Source: Amborella trichopoda (Eukaryota; Streptophyta; Magnoliopsida; Amborellales; Amborellaceae). From it: DNA of 64,000 nucleotides. This document shows, piece after piece, positions 1 to 10,894 of the stretch. The DNA lies in assembly GCF_000471905.2 (NCBI RefSeq), contig NW_006499776.1, positions 3,831,102 through 3,895,101 on the forward strand, in the 5' to 3' direction. Positions within the stretch are counted from its first letter, which is position 1. Each line of letters starts with the position of its first letter. The notes beneath the pieces were generated by a model that searched no databases, was not told where the DNA came from, and saw nothing but the letters and a program-made list of their open reading frames with translations. The translations under genes were made by a program, and so were the position numbers.

Positions 1-275
1 ATGATCACCTTTGGCCATTTTGAAGGACGGACATTGAGAGGATTAAGGCTTTGAATGCCTCCAGATACAAAGCCTGGATAGCTTGAAGGCTTCATCCAGC
101 TTTGAAATAAAGTGAGAGAACACCCGAGTCCTCTTCGATCCCCGTTTTTAGTTTTGGCTTGGGGTGATTCAAAAATCTCCTCCGTTACACCCTGCCCTTG
201 ACTCCCCAAGCGTTGGCCTGGTTGGAAGCCTTAGGAGAGAAGCATGTACCAAGCTTCAAAGGACCCGAAACCGTA

Positions 276-1021
276 TCAATGTTGATATTGGACATTATCC
301 TCCATTGATGCAGATGTTTGCAAAATTTGAGTACCAGAGTCACTAGCCTCTAGGCGTAAGGTAGCACAATCAGCTTGCTCGAAGGAAGCAAGTGGGATTT
401 CTCCAAGCTTGACCCCTACGGCTAGCTTCCCGTTATGTATGCTAGGATTGAGAAAAGCAGGGGGTTCAGCGCATACCTTCGCAACGCCATTTTTCGTTGG
501 AAATTTGAGGCATTGGTGGAGCTTAGAGGTGACCACGAGGTTTTCGTGCAGCCACGATCTTCCTAGAAGCATGTTGAATGAAGGTTTTATGTCTAAGACA
601 TAAAAATTTATCACCTGGACGACCGGGCTGATCTTAAGTGTGAGAGGCAATATGCCTTCAGCTTGTCTTTTGATCCCATCATATGCGATAATAGTTAGTT
701 GGCATGACTCGAAGTCATCCGGGCTTTTGCCTATCTGCTTCACAGTTTTCATAGGGCACATGTTAGGGATGCCCCATTATCAACAAGCACTCTCCGTATT
801 TCGCATCCTTGCATGAAAAATGTGATGTGCAAAGGTTGGACATGAAAACAGTTGAAGTTAGCCGGGATGTCATAGTCCATGAACACAATTGGTGTTGGTG
901 CCATCAGTTGGTTGATCATTTTGCACAATTCGTCCGGCTGTGTGTTGCTCGGGATGTGTGTCTTAGCGAGAACCCTTTCGATCTGGGCTCTGAGTGCTGG
1001 TGAGTTGGAGAGTAGTTCCAA
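276..1021 (-). pseudogene. gag-pol protease (retropepsin) region of Tat-like element, frameshifted
   Basis: Two overlapping minus-strand frames (749-1021 and 276-761) together cover a plant gypsy retropepsin region. The first frame opens with a leucine-rich stretch ending in AKTHIPSNTQPDE, then carries the catalytic-type motif RRVLVDNGASLT. In this lineage the active-site Asp sits in V(I)DNGSS or VDNGAS. The second frame has the flap-side region and the conserved GRSWLHE motif near its middle. The change of frame near 755 is a frameshift that separates the two halves. The protein would normally cut the Gag-Pol polyprotein in virus-like particles. No functional product is expected. Confidence 0.75.
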
Positions 1022-1639
1022 GATGGAGATTTGAGCCTGGATCTTTTCGAGATGAGCTGGTAGATCGTAGGTGGTTGCAGATCCTTGTTTCTTTATTCAT
1101 CTCGTGATCTGTAACTCCTATTGGTTGTTTGGCTCTTGAGGTGTTTCCCATTCTTTCATCAAGAATGTTGGCCATCAGTTGAATGGGTTTGAGCACTCGA
1201 CCTCTTCGGGTTAAGGAATCAACCTCGCCAGCCTGAAGCTCGATAGGGTCGGCCCTAGCAAGAGTAATGGGAGACTTTGGGGTTTTAGCCCCTTGTTTGG
1301 AAGATGAGGCATTGTCATTGGTCCTAACCATATCGATTTCTAGTGTATCATCTTTGTGGGCAGGTTGTCAATGTTCAGAGATGAAGGGCTTCCTCTCAAA
1401 AGGCTCAAAAGATATTCTTCGGCTTATGAAAGTGATGATCATAAGAAAATATGAATTGACTGAGATCATCTTCTTCGTCTCTACTCTCAATCATGTGAAT
1501 GACAATGTTCTCTTTTGCGCTATCTTGAGCTCCCTGTTTTTTTGTTGTTGTGACCATATTCTTAGGGAGAGGGTGTGTGAAGATACTCATCTTTTGATTA
1601 GGCTCTTCAACGGGTTGATTTTTAGGTGCGACAGTGATG

Positions 1640-3499
1640 TTCCCCTTATTGATTAACCCTTGAATTACCCGTTACATGTAGTTTTGAGTATCATGGGCAT
1701 GGTTTTGATGCAATTTGCACTACTTGCTTTTATCCGTGACTTGAAATGGTAGTTCAGTTGGTGGCAGGAGATAACCATGTTTCTAGCGAGGAGCAATTCC
1801 AGCACTTTTTCCAGTGGGTCTTTGAGAGGAGTGAAATTATCCGCTCACCTTTGGTTATTATTTCGAGTGTTAGCTCTAGGCTAACCCTTTCAGTTTTGGT
1901 TCTGATTGTTGTTCGGAGTGGCTAGACGTTGAACCAGTCCGTTAATGACAATCTCATTAACTTGACCGGAAGCCTTCCCCTTGTTATTGTTTTTTATCTT
2001 ATTCTGAGGAGTCATTATTGGTTTATTGTTGGGCCTGTGGGGGGTGTCCCTCTTTCCCTTTCATGTCACGTCACCTGCCCAATCATGGAGTCGAAGGAGC
2101 GAGGGAAAAGACCTTGGTTGAAAAAGGTCATGAATTCGGGAGCGGCATTCTCCAAGACCATAGAGATTTTGGCTGGGTCTGTCAGGTGGCATTCTACCAC
2201 ACGAATTGCTGCCTCGAGGAATCGACGGATGAAATCCTTGAAGGATTCTCCATGATTTTGCTTCATTGCACTGAGCACCCAGGGAGATAGATCTTGGTGT
2301 CGACCTGCTGCAGTGAGAGACGAAGAGACTGAACATTTTGTCTGGAGTGATGTGCGGTTGAGTACACATCATTCTTCGATGCTAGTTCAGAGCCTCGCCA
2401 GGCAATGTTTGCAAAAATATGGCCTTCAGTTGATTTGGCCTTTCTCGCAAAGCTCTCACGGAGAGGAGATACGTGTTGACGTGAGAGATCGCTCTTCCCA
2501 TTAAACTTATACCTAAATTCTGGGACAACAAATCTTAAGGGAAGGTCTTCCATGCCTCAAAGGGTCTCTTGAACATAGGACTTTAGGAGTAGAATATCAT
2601 GCATGTCCATTCTTACGAGCATATCCTACATCGCTTTTAAAGTGCCTTCTTATTGGGTATTTGGCATGACAGTAGGCCCATCGGTAGGTGGGTTCCCAAG
2701 TGTAGATTGGTAAGTTGAGATTTGGGGTAGATGTGGGCCTGTATGGGCTAGAGGTTGATGGGTCGCAGTCACCGAGAGAGTTTGATACATTCGTGCCTGA
2801 GGGGCGTACTGACCCATAGGTGTCACCACTGGTTACGGAAACGGCACGGTTTATTGGACCGGGTGAACTAAGGGGGGCGATTGAAGAATCGGCTGACTCG
2901 GTTGTGCTAGGGGTTGACCTATACCACCAAGTTGGTTTGGCATCGACCCATGAGCTGGGGAATGAATCGTGTAACCTAGGTCAATCAGACTTTCAAGGGT
3001 AGCTTAGATACCCATCTCGCCTAAGGGTTGGTCTGGATTAACACATCTGCTCCGTACAATGTTAAGAACGTCATGAGCGGTACTACGGTGGCTTGAGGTT
3101 GGGTTGGATCCCCTAGACCTAGGTGGGTCTTGGTTTTGAGATCGTTGTGCTTTGGGATTATCTTGGTTCGAGTTGTGGGAATTGGCACTAGATGCTACAT
3201 GATTTTCTTCCCTCACTCGACTTCTACTTTGGCTACCTAAAATCCCTTGTAAGACAACACCTGGTCGGACTCCCTGATTATTCAGAGTCTTTCGGGCTGA
3301 ATTAGCTTTTCAGATCACACCAATTTCTGGATTAGGAGTCGACCCTTTGGACTCTGCCTCTAACTGAAGACTTGGGCGTTGAATAATGGATTGGCCTGAG
3401 GTCTATTGATAATTCAAGGGATTACAGCATATTGGTCCCTAGGTTTGGTTTAGAGTCAGCTGTGGAGCAATCATCATGATCACCTTGAGTAATCGACAT
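1640..3499 (-). pseudogene. gag capsid/nucleocapsid region of Tat-like element, broken
   Basis: A start codon on the minus strand at 3499-3497 begins MSITQGDHDDCS and meets a stop near 3424-3422. Further frames follow: 3216-3004 is Asn/Ser/Gln-rich, like the variable Gag N terminus. The frame at 2553-2263 continues toward the capsid. The frame at 2278-2066 contains GESFKDFIRRFLEAAIRV, the best-conserved plant gypsy Gag core motif. Below 2066 the frame fragments again and runs toward the protease at 1021. Gag would form the particle shell. Several stops and frame changes make this a pseudogene. Exact ends are approximate. Confidence 0.7.
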
Positions 3500-3768
3500 G
3501 GTGACTCTCTTTAGCTGAGCTCTAGAATCTAGACTTAGGTAAGGGCTAGATTTGATGGCTTAGGGCAGACCTAACCTGTTTCTAGGGGAAAAACTTTAAC
3601 TGAGACCTAGGCTAAGAATAGACTGGAACCTAGACTTGCTAAACTCAATGGGTTTTGGTTCATACCCTGAACTAGGGTAAGCCTAGTCTAGCTCTCGAGG
3701 CAACTCTAAGTTTAGACCTATGCTAGAACCTAGGTTAAGCTCTAGACTAGATGGGTGCGAGTCTCGGC

Positions 3769-4215
3769 TCGGACCAAGAGTGGGTCTAGGTTCAAACCTG
3801 GGTGTGAGCCTAGTTCAGACCTGAGCTGAGCTGGGAGCAAGCCTGAGCTTGGACCTTTGTGATAATCAGACAGAGTATGGACTCGGACTGGATCAAAGAT
3901 GAACAAGGAACGAGCCTTAGGCTCGGACCAAAAGGGGACCTAGGTTTGAACCTGGGTGTGAACCTAGTTCGGACCTGGACTAGGCTGGGTATAAGCCTGA
4001 ACTTGGACCCAGAGAATTTTGGTGATCAGACCAGGTGTGGACCTGGACTGGATCAAGGATGAGTTAGGAATGAGCCTTCGGCTCGGACCAAAATGGAACC
4101 TAAGTTCTGACCAAGGTGTGAACCTCGTTTGGACTTGAGCTAGGATGGGTACAAGCCTGGACTTGGACCCAGAGTGTTCATCTCGGACCAAAAGTGGGTC
4201 CAGTCTAAGTTTTAA
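3769..4215. repeat. three degenerate ~157-bp tandem units in the Tat-like leader
   Basis: Three imperfect head-to-tail units share, in order, a stretch like GGTTTGAACCTGGGTGTG, GCCTGGACTTGGACC, GGACTGGATCAAGGATGA and GCTCGGACCAAAA. The first anchor falls at about 3789, 3943 and 4104, so spacing is 154 and 161 bp. The sequence just left (3500-3769) uses similar TAGACCTAGG-rich words and may be an older, more eroded part of the array. The array lies between gag and the primer binding site of the element. Confidence 0.75.
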
Positions 4216-4855
4216 AAGTAACCAACATAAATAAGCAAGCAACGACACTAAAATGTTTGACTTAGTATAGTGCTATAGGTAGGCTTGGCTTAAGAGTGAA
4301 TTCCTGACTATTGAAATGCGGTTAGGCTGGTATAGGTCCCCGCATAGGTCCTAGCCTCCTGTTATAGGATTTTGCCAGGTCCTACTATGCGCGAAGTTGC
4401 CTTGAGGCAAAGGATTACGGAGGGGTGCTCACAGCTAAAGTTACACGAATCCCAACCGCCCGGACTCTTAAAGCAAGGTTCCCGTCACGCCGTTAACGGG
4501 GATTTTGGGGGTTTTCAAAATATTTGTTTGCTAGTTTCCCGAGCACTCACTGTCTGGTGTGTGCTGGAGTGTGTAAAGAAGCATGCAATTAAAATAAAGT
4601 CAAGCATACAATGCACACAAAATAAGAAAGGAAATAAGTGAGTGCTCAGCACTGATCGTGCTTAGCGATGCGCGCTTCGAGGCAAAACTCGCTCAAAGCA
4701 TAGTATAGATGGAGGGGTAAGCAACCCCTACGAAGGTAAACTCGGAACAATGAGACTAGGCACAGTCTGTGCTAAGTCGAGCACGGCCCGAGTCGATGAT
4801 GACTTGGACAAGACATGGTTCAAGGAGGGCACAAGCAGCCCTCGATGTATATTTA
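4216..4855. other. retrotransposon leader, no gene seen
   Basis: Moderately GC-rich noncoding sequence between two tandem arrays of the same element. I see no coding frame with recognisable motifs and no RNA gene. It ends in a T-rich run at about 4856. Confidence 0.5.
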
Positions 4856-5930
4856 TTTTTTTTTATTTTTTTATTTTTTTTATCTTTTCAAATCTTGATG
4901 AAACACAGCTAAACTAAACATGGTGAAAGCAGGGAAAACATGATTTCAGTCAAAATTAACAAATTAAAATAAAAAACGTCAGGAGTAGAACAGACTTATC
5001 TAAAGCAAAATATTTTTTTATATTCCTAAAAAAAATTATTCTAAGCTCAAAATTGGTCAACAGGGAGCCAAAAGGCTCTAGAACGAGCTTGTGAGGTCCC
5101 AGGAATTTTCTGGGACCTCTGTAAATGGGCGGCATGGGCCATGTCGCCCGGGTGGCACGGGTTCTATCGCACCTATAGGTTGGGCGGCAAGGGTCGCGTC
5201 GCTTAAAAAAATTATTTTTCTTTTTTTTTTTCTTTTAACCTTGAAGAAATAAGGCTACAGAAACTTGCAAAAGTAGAAAAATCAAAATTTTTGATGAAAT
5301 AAAATTATAAAAAAAATGGAATAGAAGAACAATAGATAGAACAGACTTGTATCATGCAAAATAGTTTTTTGGTATTTTTTAAAATTTTATTTTACTCTGA
5401 AATTTTGTGAACAGGCACAAAAGGGACCCAGGACTCAACCTGCAAAATTTCAAAAAAATATGACTTGGGCGACAAGGGGCACCAGAGGGCGTGTCGCACT
5501 GGACCTGGGAGGCACAGCCCATGTTGCCTGGGTGGCACGTCTCATGTCGCACAAGGCAAACAGGTTCACCCGAAAACATTATTTTTTTATTTTTTTTATA
5601 TATTTTTACCTTGTTAATATTGGTGAAATTATACTACTTTATACTTGGAAGAAGTATGAAAAAATTTATTTATGTTGAAATAAATTCAAACAGAGTAAAG
5701 TAGAATAGTGTAGAGAGAACAGTAAAATAGTTTGTTCATATTTTTTAAAATTTTATTTTCATCTGAAATTTTGTGGACAGTCACAAGAGAGTCCCAGGAA
5801 CAGATCTGAAAAGTTTCAGAGAATTCTAAAACTTTTGATTTTGGATCTGTGTGGCACTGGTGGTGTCGCCCAAGCGACACGGATGGTGTTGCCCATAAAA
5901 ATCAAGGTTTTGGTGCACGAAAACCCTGGA
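4856..5930. repeat. three degenerate ~350-366-bp tandem units in the Tat-like leader
   Basis: Each unit has a T-rich start, an AT-rich middle with AGAACAG and AAAATA words, a TTGTGAACAG-like stretch (5053, 5405, 5771), a GGGACCCAGGA-like word (about 5095, 5424, 5790) and a GC-rich tail with GGGCGACA, GGCACGG and TGTCGC words. Spacing of the TTGTGAACAG anchor is 352 and 366 bp. The same GGGCGACA/TGTCGCCC wording returns inside the LTR at about 6925-7005, so unit tails and LTR probably share origin. Confidence 0.75.
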
Positions 5931-6028
5931 TCCTGGTTACTGCAGATTCTTGGGACCTTTTGTGACATAAAACAGTAAGAAACAACAAATAAAAATTGTA
6001 ATTTGGCACTTGGATCAAGCTCGAAAAG

Positions 6029-6045
6029 CCCCACGGTGAGGGCCA
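6029..6045 (-). other. primer binding site of Tat-like element
   Basis: The minus strand reads TGGCCCTCACCGTGGGG starting three bases inside the LTR end. This resembles the TGGCGCCCACCGTGGGG-type primer sites I associate with plant gypsy elements. It lies exactly where first-strand synthesis would start. Two or three bases differ from the common form, in keeping with decay. The tRNA partner is not assigned. Confidence 0.7.
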
Positions 6046-6048
6046 AAC

Positions 6049-7249
6049 TGTTTATGATGAAAATCAGACAGATCTTCCGATGAAGATCTCTCGATTTGAG
6101 CACCTTAATCTAAATGAAAATGCAAGAAATAAAATGGTAAAGAAAGTTGGACAAATCAAATTCAGATCTGAGGCCAGATCTTCCCGAAAACGAGCAGATC
6201 TGTTCTCAGATTTGTGGTAGTGCCAGCATGATCCAGAGCGTCCAAAATGCGATAAATTAACAAAACATATCAAAATAAAATTAAAATAATAAAATAAGAA
6301 GAAAAAGAAAGAAATGATACCAAACCAGGCCGGATGGCTTGGGACTTCCAAGCCTTTTGGGGCTCGCCCGTATCAGAACCAGTCCACTTTTGTCTCTCTG
6401 AGTCGGATGTTTATCAGCAAATCTCTTTGGTGTAAAGGCTTTGATTTGGAATTTTTGTGTCTTAAGGGTAGATTTGGTTTATGTCCTAAGGGTAGATCTG
6501 GCGTTTCTCTCAGGGGGCTAGGGCTTCCTGACGTAATTTCTAGGGTTTTCTCTCGTATAGCTCCTTCAGGTTTTTCATCCCTATCTCTTCTATCTTTTTT
6601 CTTTCTCAGCAGGGTTTTTGAACTCTATCTCTATCTATCTCTTTTTCTTTGTAGGGTTTTTTATCTCTATCGCTCTCTATCTCCTAAGGGTTTTCTCTCT
6701 CTTCAGTCTCGATCCCTTTCTTTTTTTCTTTCTTTCTCTTTTTGTCCCTTCTAAATGGTCCCGAAAAGATGCTAAAAAAGGGACAAAATTTGTTGGGGAG
6801 AATATCTTCCCGTAACCAACAAGTTGACTCAGTCAAAACACGCTTTTGGAGGCCTCGGAGCTCCCCAAAAATAAGTTAAAAGGCAGAAAGAGGTGAAAAA
6901 AATCATTTCGGGGCAAAATTATTTGGGCGACCTGGCCGTATTGCCCAAGCGACACTAGTAGTGTTGCCCAAATTTGGGCGGCACTGGGCGTGTCGCCCAA
7001 CCCAAAAATGCTCCAAATTGAGATTCTTTTTTTTACCCAAAAATGCTCCAAATTGATTTTTTTGGTAAAACATGGCATTTACAGGAATCTGGGTCAAAAC
7101 AGTGCATCTGCAAGGTTCTGGGCAGACCAACTTGTTTCGGGTCACGAGGTAGGTTATGTGAACTATGGATTTGGGTTTACTAGGTTAAGTGTGGTCCTAA
7201 GGGTTCAAGAAACCACATAATTTGCCTGTTTTAAAATGGGGTGTCTACA
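6049..7249 (-). repeat. 5' LTR of Tat-like element (~1.2 kb)
   Basis: On the plus strand this segment begins TGTTTATGATG and ends GGTGTCTACA, so the minus-strand LTR begins TGTAGACACCCC and ends with CA beside the primer binding site. TG...CA ends, position next to the primer site and the TGTAGACACC start agree with a plant gypsy LTR. The interior holds a pyrimidine-rich stretch (6570-6750) and GGGCGACA words at 6925-7005. The partner 3' LTR is outside the window, so the ends rest on motif and position only. Confidence 0.75.
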
Positions 7250-7439
7250 AAGAGAAGAGAACGAAGAGAAGACACGAGGAGGCGGAGTAAAAAGGTCCCC
7301 GACGGAGTTAAGCATTGCCGCCCACAGCCGTGGAGTAATAGTGTCGTGGCCCTAGACGGAGCTAGACACTACTGCTCGAGGCGAAGGGGTGAGCAGTGAA
7401 CTGCAGATGGCGTTGACCATTGTCGACAGAAGGCAACAG

Positions 7440-7860
7440 TGACCCTTAGCGGGCAGCAATAGGCATCGTCGTATGCGACAGACAGATGGTGCAAAAGCAG
7501 GCCTGCGGACGGCGGTGAGCATCACCGTCAATGATAGATGCGCAGCGCGAGTGAAACCCCCATGGGCGGCGATAAATATAACCGTCTACGATAAGCACAG
7601 GGCGCAAAAGTGGGCATGCAGATGGCGGTAGGCATCGCCGTCTGCAATAGATGCAGAGCACGGATGAGACCCTCACGGGCAGCGATAGGCATCGCCATCT
7701 ACGATAGACATGAAGTGTGAGTGAGACCCTCGCGAGCGATGATAGGCATCGCCATCTGCGCTTACACAAGATGCCGAAGACACGCCTGCGGACGGTGATG
7801 AGCTGTGTCATTTGCAACCCATGATAAGAAAGAGAGATAGTCTGCGATCGGCAATGCATC
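7440..7860. repeat. ~57-bp GC-rich minisatellite, about seven units
   Basis: Degenerate units follow the pattern GCGATAGGCATCGCCGTCT, ACGATAGATGCAGAGCGCGAG, TGAGACCCTCGCG. Starts lie near 7451, 7512, 7567, 7624, 7681, 7737 and 7793, so the period is 55-61 bp. It follows directly after the LTR and a GA-rich stretch (7250-7440). Long frames here are by-products of the repeat; they show only low-complexity Arg/Ser/Cys-rich protein. Confidence 0.75.
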
Positions 7861-8243
7861 GTTGCGCGTGACACCAATCCTGGAACTGAAACAAGAGCCC
7901 GACCCGCTGCTTAAGCGCATCAATGGATCGTCTGAATCACACTTTAATATCAAAATTTCCACTGTTTGTCAAGATTTATTGACCGACTTCTCTCTTTTAT
8001 TCCGCATCGGGGACCCATGGTGCTGAAAAATGTCTTCAAACAGGGGGATAGGGCAGAGAGAGAGACGCACGTGAAATATTTCCCACAGATTCCCCATCAA
8101 GGCACGTAATAGGTTTTTCACCCCTCACCGCTCGTAATTGGTTTCGTGATTTTTTGGGAAATCTCGAGTAATTTTTTTCAATTTTTTTACTATTAAAGTG
8201 TACTCAAACAGTGGAAATGTCATATATCCTTGGAATCTATTGT
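7861..8243. other. no gene seen; boundary between repeats
   Basis: Noncoding sequence between the minisatellite and a copia gag piece. At 8205-8270 it holds a stretch rich in AATGTCATA, GGAATCTATTG and GGAATTC-like words, of the sort found in small plant MITEs. I could not find paired ends, so no element is called. Confidence 0.4.
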
Positions 8244-8660
8244 CATGTAATAGAATTCCAGGTACCCAAATGGCCCTTAAGTCTATTCTCTTCTTCAATT
8301 CGAAGAGATCTTTGAAGTTGAACCAAATCAAGATCAAATTTCTTATGTTTCATCTTCTTTTGGTACTCTCTCCAAGATAGGGGTAACTTATGAATTATTG
8401 AGCTAACTAGGAAATATTCATCCAAGGAAATACCACAATCTTTAAGTTTATTGACTACAAGCTGCAACTCATATACTTGAGAGAGAATAGGTTTGTTTTC
8501 AATGAATTTAAAATCTAAAAAATTAAAGCTTAGAAATCTTTTGTTACCAGACTCTGTTGTGAGGTGTACTTGGTTTAAAAAAGTTTTCAAAGCTCTCTCG
8601 CCATGCTAATGGAGGCATACATATCATAGATCGGGTCCACCAAGGTATTTAGGATATGAC
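8244..8660 (-). pseudogene. Ty1/copia gag fragment
   Basis: The minus-strand frame at 8590-8244 encodes the copia Gag (UBN2/retrotran_gag_2 type) pattern: FLDFKFIENKPILSQVYELQ, then a KLKDCGISLDEYF helix, IIHKLPLSWREYQ, and the terminal LRIEEENR. Just upstream, in another frame up to about 8640, a DPIYDMYASISMAREL stretch extends the match. The reading frame is interrupted near 8595. The fragment ends abruptly at about 8260, where unrelated sequence starts. It lacks the zinc knuckle and all of pol, so it is a truncated remnant. Confidence 0.8.
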
Positions 8661-9059
8661 CCCTGCGCATATAGTCATCGTCCATCCATTGCTTGTATGA
8701 TTGAGTTTGCTCGTCGATGGAGTCATCTGATGGTGGCAACAGTGCAAGTATTTACTCGGTGACTATGGCAGCCACTTTGAGAGTGGTAAGAAAAAAGAGA
8801 GCCTTTTACTACCATCTATTGAATTTGAGCCCCTTGAAGCATTCGAGTTAAGTAAAATCGTGATTCATGACCTTCAAATAAGTCATGGCAGTCTCCTCTC
8901 TTTCACTCATAAAATATCATCTTGCATTGTTGGAGATTTGGTGGGTGAAATGGGGCAAAATATGGTACAATTTGCAAAATTAGATCTCGAACACTTCTTG
9001 TTTTTGGGCTCGCAGGAGCACTATCTCAAGACGATATTTGCCCTCCTTCGGTATAGTAT
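8661..9059. other. probable copia leader remnant, no gene seen
   Basis: Sequence between the copia gag fragment and the putative LTR. No clear initiator-tRNA primer site is visible. The short open frame at 8860-9063 has no recognisable motif. Confidence 0.35.
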
Positions 9060-9684
9060 TTGACATGCATAAGAAAGGAAATTCGTCTCCGGGATATAGG
9101 AAAACAGAGAGGTCTTTTACAATGTTCTTAAACTCTATGCACCAGAGCTAGAAACCCACACACTAGACACTAGAGTCTTAATGTATTAGAGAGAGAGAAA
9201 GAGAGAAAATCGAGTAGAGAGAGAGTTAGCCCACGGGTTTACTTGCTGAAACTGCAGAGAATTGTATATTGAAGTGAGCTCCAGAAAACTAACTCGTATG
9301 GGTAGGAGGACCCATTTTATAGAGCACCAAGTCACATGCACCCTAACAGCTTCAAGTTACATGCACTTGAGGAGTTACATGCACCCCAACAACTACAAGC
9401 AAAGTGTGCTATCAAGCGCCCTTGCGTCCACACCCTCGCACGTGCGCATGCACGTCACACACTTCTTGTGCTCCACATATGTGTTTTTTCTCTCCTTTAT
9501 ACTTAGAGTATATTGCATGGGAATACGCATTTTTAAATACCTCTCAGCAAACTCTATCCTCTTCAATGTGGGACTCAAACCCACATCTTTCTCTCTCTAC
9601 AAAGGCACTTTAAAAAAATACAATAAAACCAAAGTGTTTGTTTTGAAATACACTTAAGCATTTTTCAAACCAAAAATACTAACA
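9060..9684 (-). repeat. probable copia 5' LTR
   Basis: The minus strand starts TGTTAGTATTTTTGGTTTG at 9684, a usual copia LTR opening. It contains a TATA-like CTATAAAATGG at about 9321-9312 and a (GA)n/(CT)n stretch at 9187-9225, in the order expected for U3-R-U5. It lies upstream of the copia gag fragment in the same orientation. The right-hand boundary is assigned only from the TGTTAG motif; no primer site or second LTR was found. Confidence 0.45.
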
Positions 9685-10016
9685 TCCTACGCATTGCCAT
9701 GCCCTTTTCACGTGCGATGAAGTCTTTTGTCGACACATACAGAGTCTTTTTCTCTCCCCTTTTTTAACAAAGGCAATTAATCTGGTGCTCAATTGTTCTT
9801 GTTGCTCGAATGCCTCTAACTAATTGAGATAAGTTAGATCTTTTGTCTCATCATATCCTGAGAATTAATTGGCCCCGACCTCAACTGGAGCAAATTTTAT
9901 CTTCAAATAGTGTTATTAGATTTGCCTTAAAACCAGAAATCATCCTTTCTATTATTTAGTTAAAGGTGGTGGGAACGGAGGGTGGGATATTATGTTAGAG
10001 GTATTCTTCCCTCAAC
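9685..10016. other. no gene seen
   Basis: Ordinary AT-leaning sequence between the copia LTR and the first hAT-like MITE. The last eight bases, CCCTCAAC at 10009-10016, are the left target duplication of that MITE. Confidence 0.5.
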
Positions 10017-10537
10017 TAGGAGTGGCAATGGACCCGGACCCGACTGAGGACCTATTGGGTATACCCGAACGGGTTCGGGTATGGGTCCAACATTTAGACC
10101 CATTAGGTCGAGTCCAGGTCCAAAACTTAGACACGAATGTCTGGGTCCGGGTTTAGTTGGACCCGACTTGTACTCGTAAACTGTTGAAGACAAAATACTT
10201 CAAGCCCTATCTGTTTGGATGTATTAAGGATTGTATACAATAAGAATTCATATCATCTTTAGTTATTAAACGACAAATAAGACGGCTTGAAATTTTATGG
10301 CAGGTTGTAACCTTGTTGCCAATAATTTGGATATATGATGGCAAGGAAAGTGCAAAAAAAAAGAAAAAAAGAAGTTCATAGTGAGGGTGGCTATGGACCC
10401 GACTAGACCATGGACCCGAAGGGTACAGGTATGTATTCAACTTTTGGACCCGACAGTCCAAAACCTGGACCTAAATACATTCGAGTCTGGGTCAAGGTCA
10501 AGTCGGACCCGGCCAATAACCAACCCATTGCCACCTA
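10017..10537. mobile_element. hAT-like MITE A
   Basis: The left end reads TAGGAGTGGCAATGG and the right end reads CATTGCCACCTA, giving imperfect terminal inverted repeats of the TAGGGGTGGCAA type. CCCTCAAC (10009-10016) and CCCGCAAC (10538-10545) flank it and match at 7 of 8 positions, as expected for a hAT 8-bp target duplication. Both arms are rich in GGACCCG words. A second start-like copy (GAGGGTGGCTATGGACCCG) at about 10382 suggests an internal duplication or a nested relative. It has no coding capacity and would need transposase in trans. Confidence 0.75.
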
Positions 10538-10551
10538 CCCGCAACCACCGA

Positions 10552-10886
10552 TAGAGGTGGCAATAAGGTCGGGTTGATCCCAATAGGGTTCGGTCCCGGT
10601 CCAAATGACATGGGCCGGAAAACGGTAGGTTACAGTCTGGTCCAACGATTCTTATTGGGGTTGGGTCTAGTGGGCCCAACCGAACCCCACCCATTGTAAA
10701 ATATGTTTACAACCTGGTTCAGGTCCAAGTGACTTGGACCCGACCTAGGTCTAGGTCAGATTGTACTATAGGTCCAAATGACTTGGAACCCGATTTTCAT
10801 GTTGGGACCATGTTCCGAGTCGGGTCCCAATCCATGTGACACCTAGTTGGTTAACCCAGACCATACCCGAACTATTGCCACCCCTA
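10552..10886. mobile_element. hAT-like MITE B
   Basis: The element begins TAGAGGTGGCAAT and ends ATTGCCACCCCTA, 13-bp inverted ends with one mismatch. ACCACCGA occurs at 10544-10551 and again at 10887-10894, a perfect 8-bp direct duplication, the hAT signature. Length is 335 bp with no coding frame; the interior carries GGTCCAAATGACTTGGACC-like inverted words. Its left target duplication overlaps the last bases of the right duplication of MITE A, so B landed in or beside the A insertion site. Confidence 0.85.
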
Positions 10887-10894
10887 ACCACCGA

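Larger units (their letters stand above)
1..7249 (-). mobile_element. Tat-lineage Ty3/gypsy retrotransposon, 5' part, decayed
   Basis: Read on the minus strand from right to left, the order is 5' LTR (7249-6049), primer binding site (6045-6029), long leader with tandem repeats (6028-3500), gag (3499 to about 1640) and protease (1021-276). Reverse transcriptase and integrase would lie left of position 1. The protease and following sequence match the Tat/Ogre/Retand type, with the VDNGAS and LLGRSWLHE motifs. Stops and frameshifts interrupt gag and protease, so the element cannot make its own proteins. From 1 to 275 I see only noncoding or badly decayed pol sequence. Lineage is inferred from remembered family motifs, not from a search. 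Confidence 0.8.

Noticed and set aside
7446..7877. 143-codon Arg/Cys-rich frame, minus strand
   Set aside because: It is a translation of the 57-bp minisatellite.
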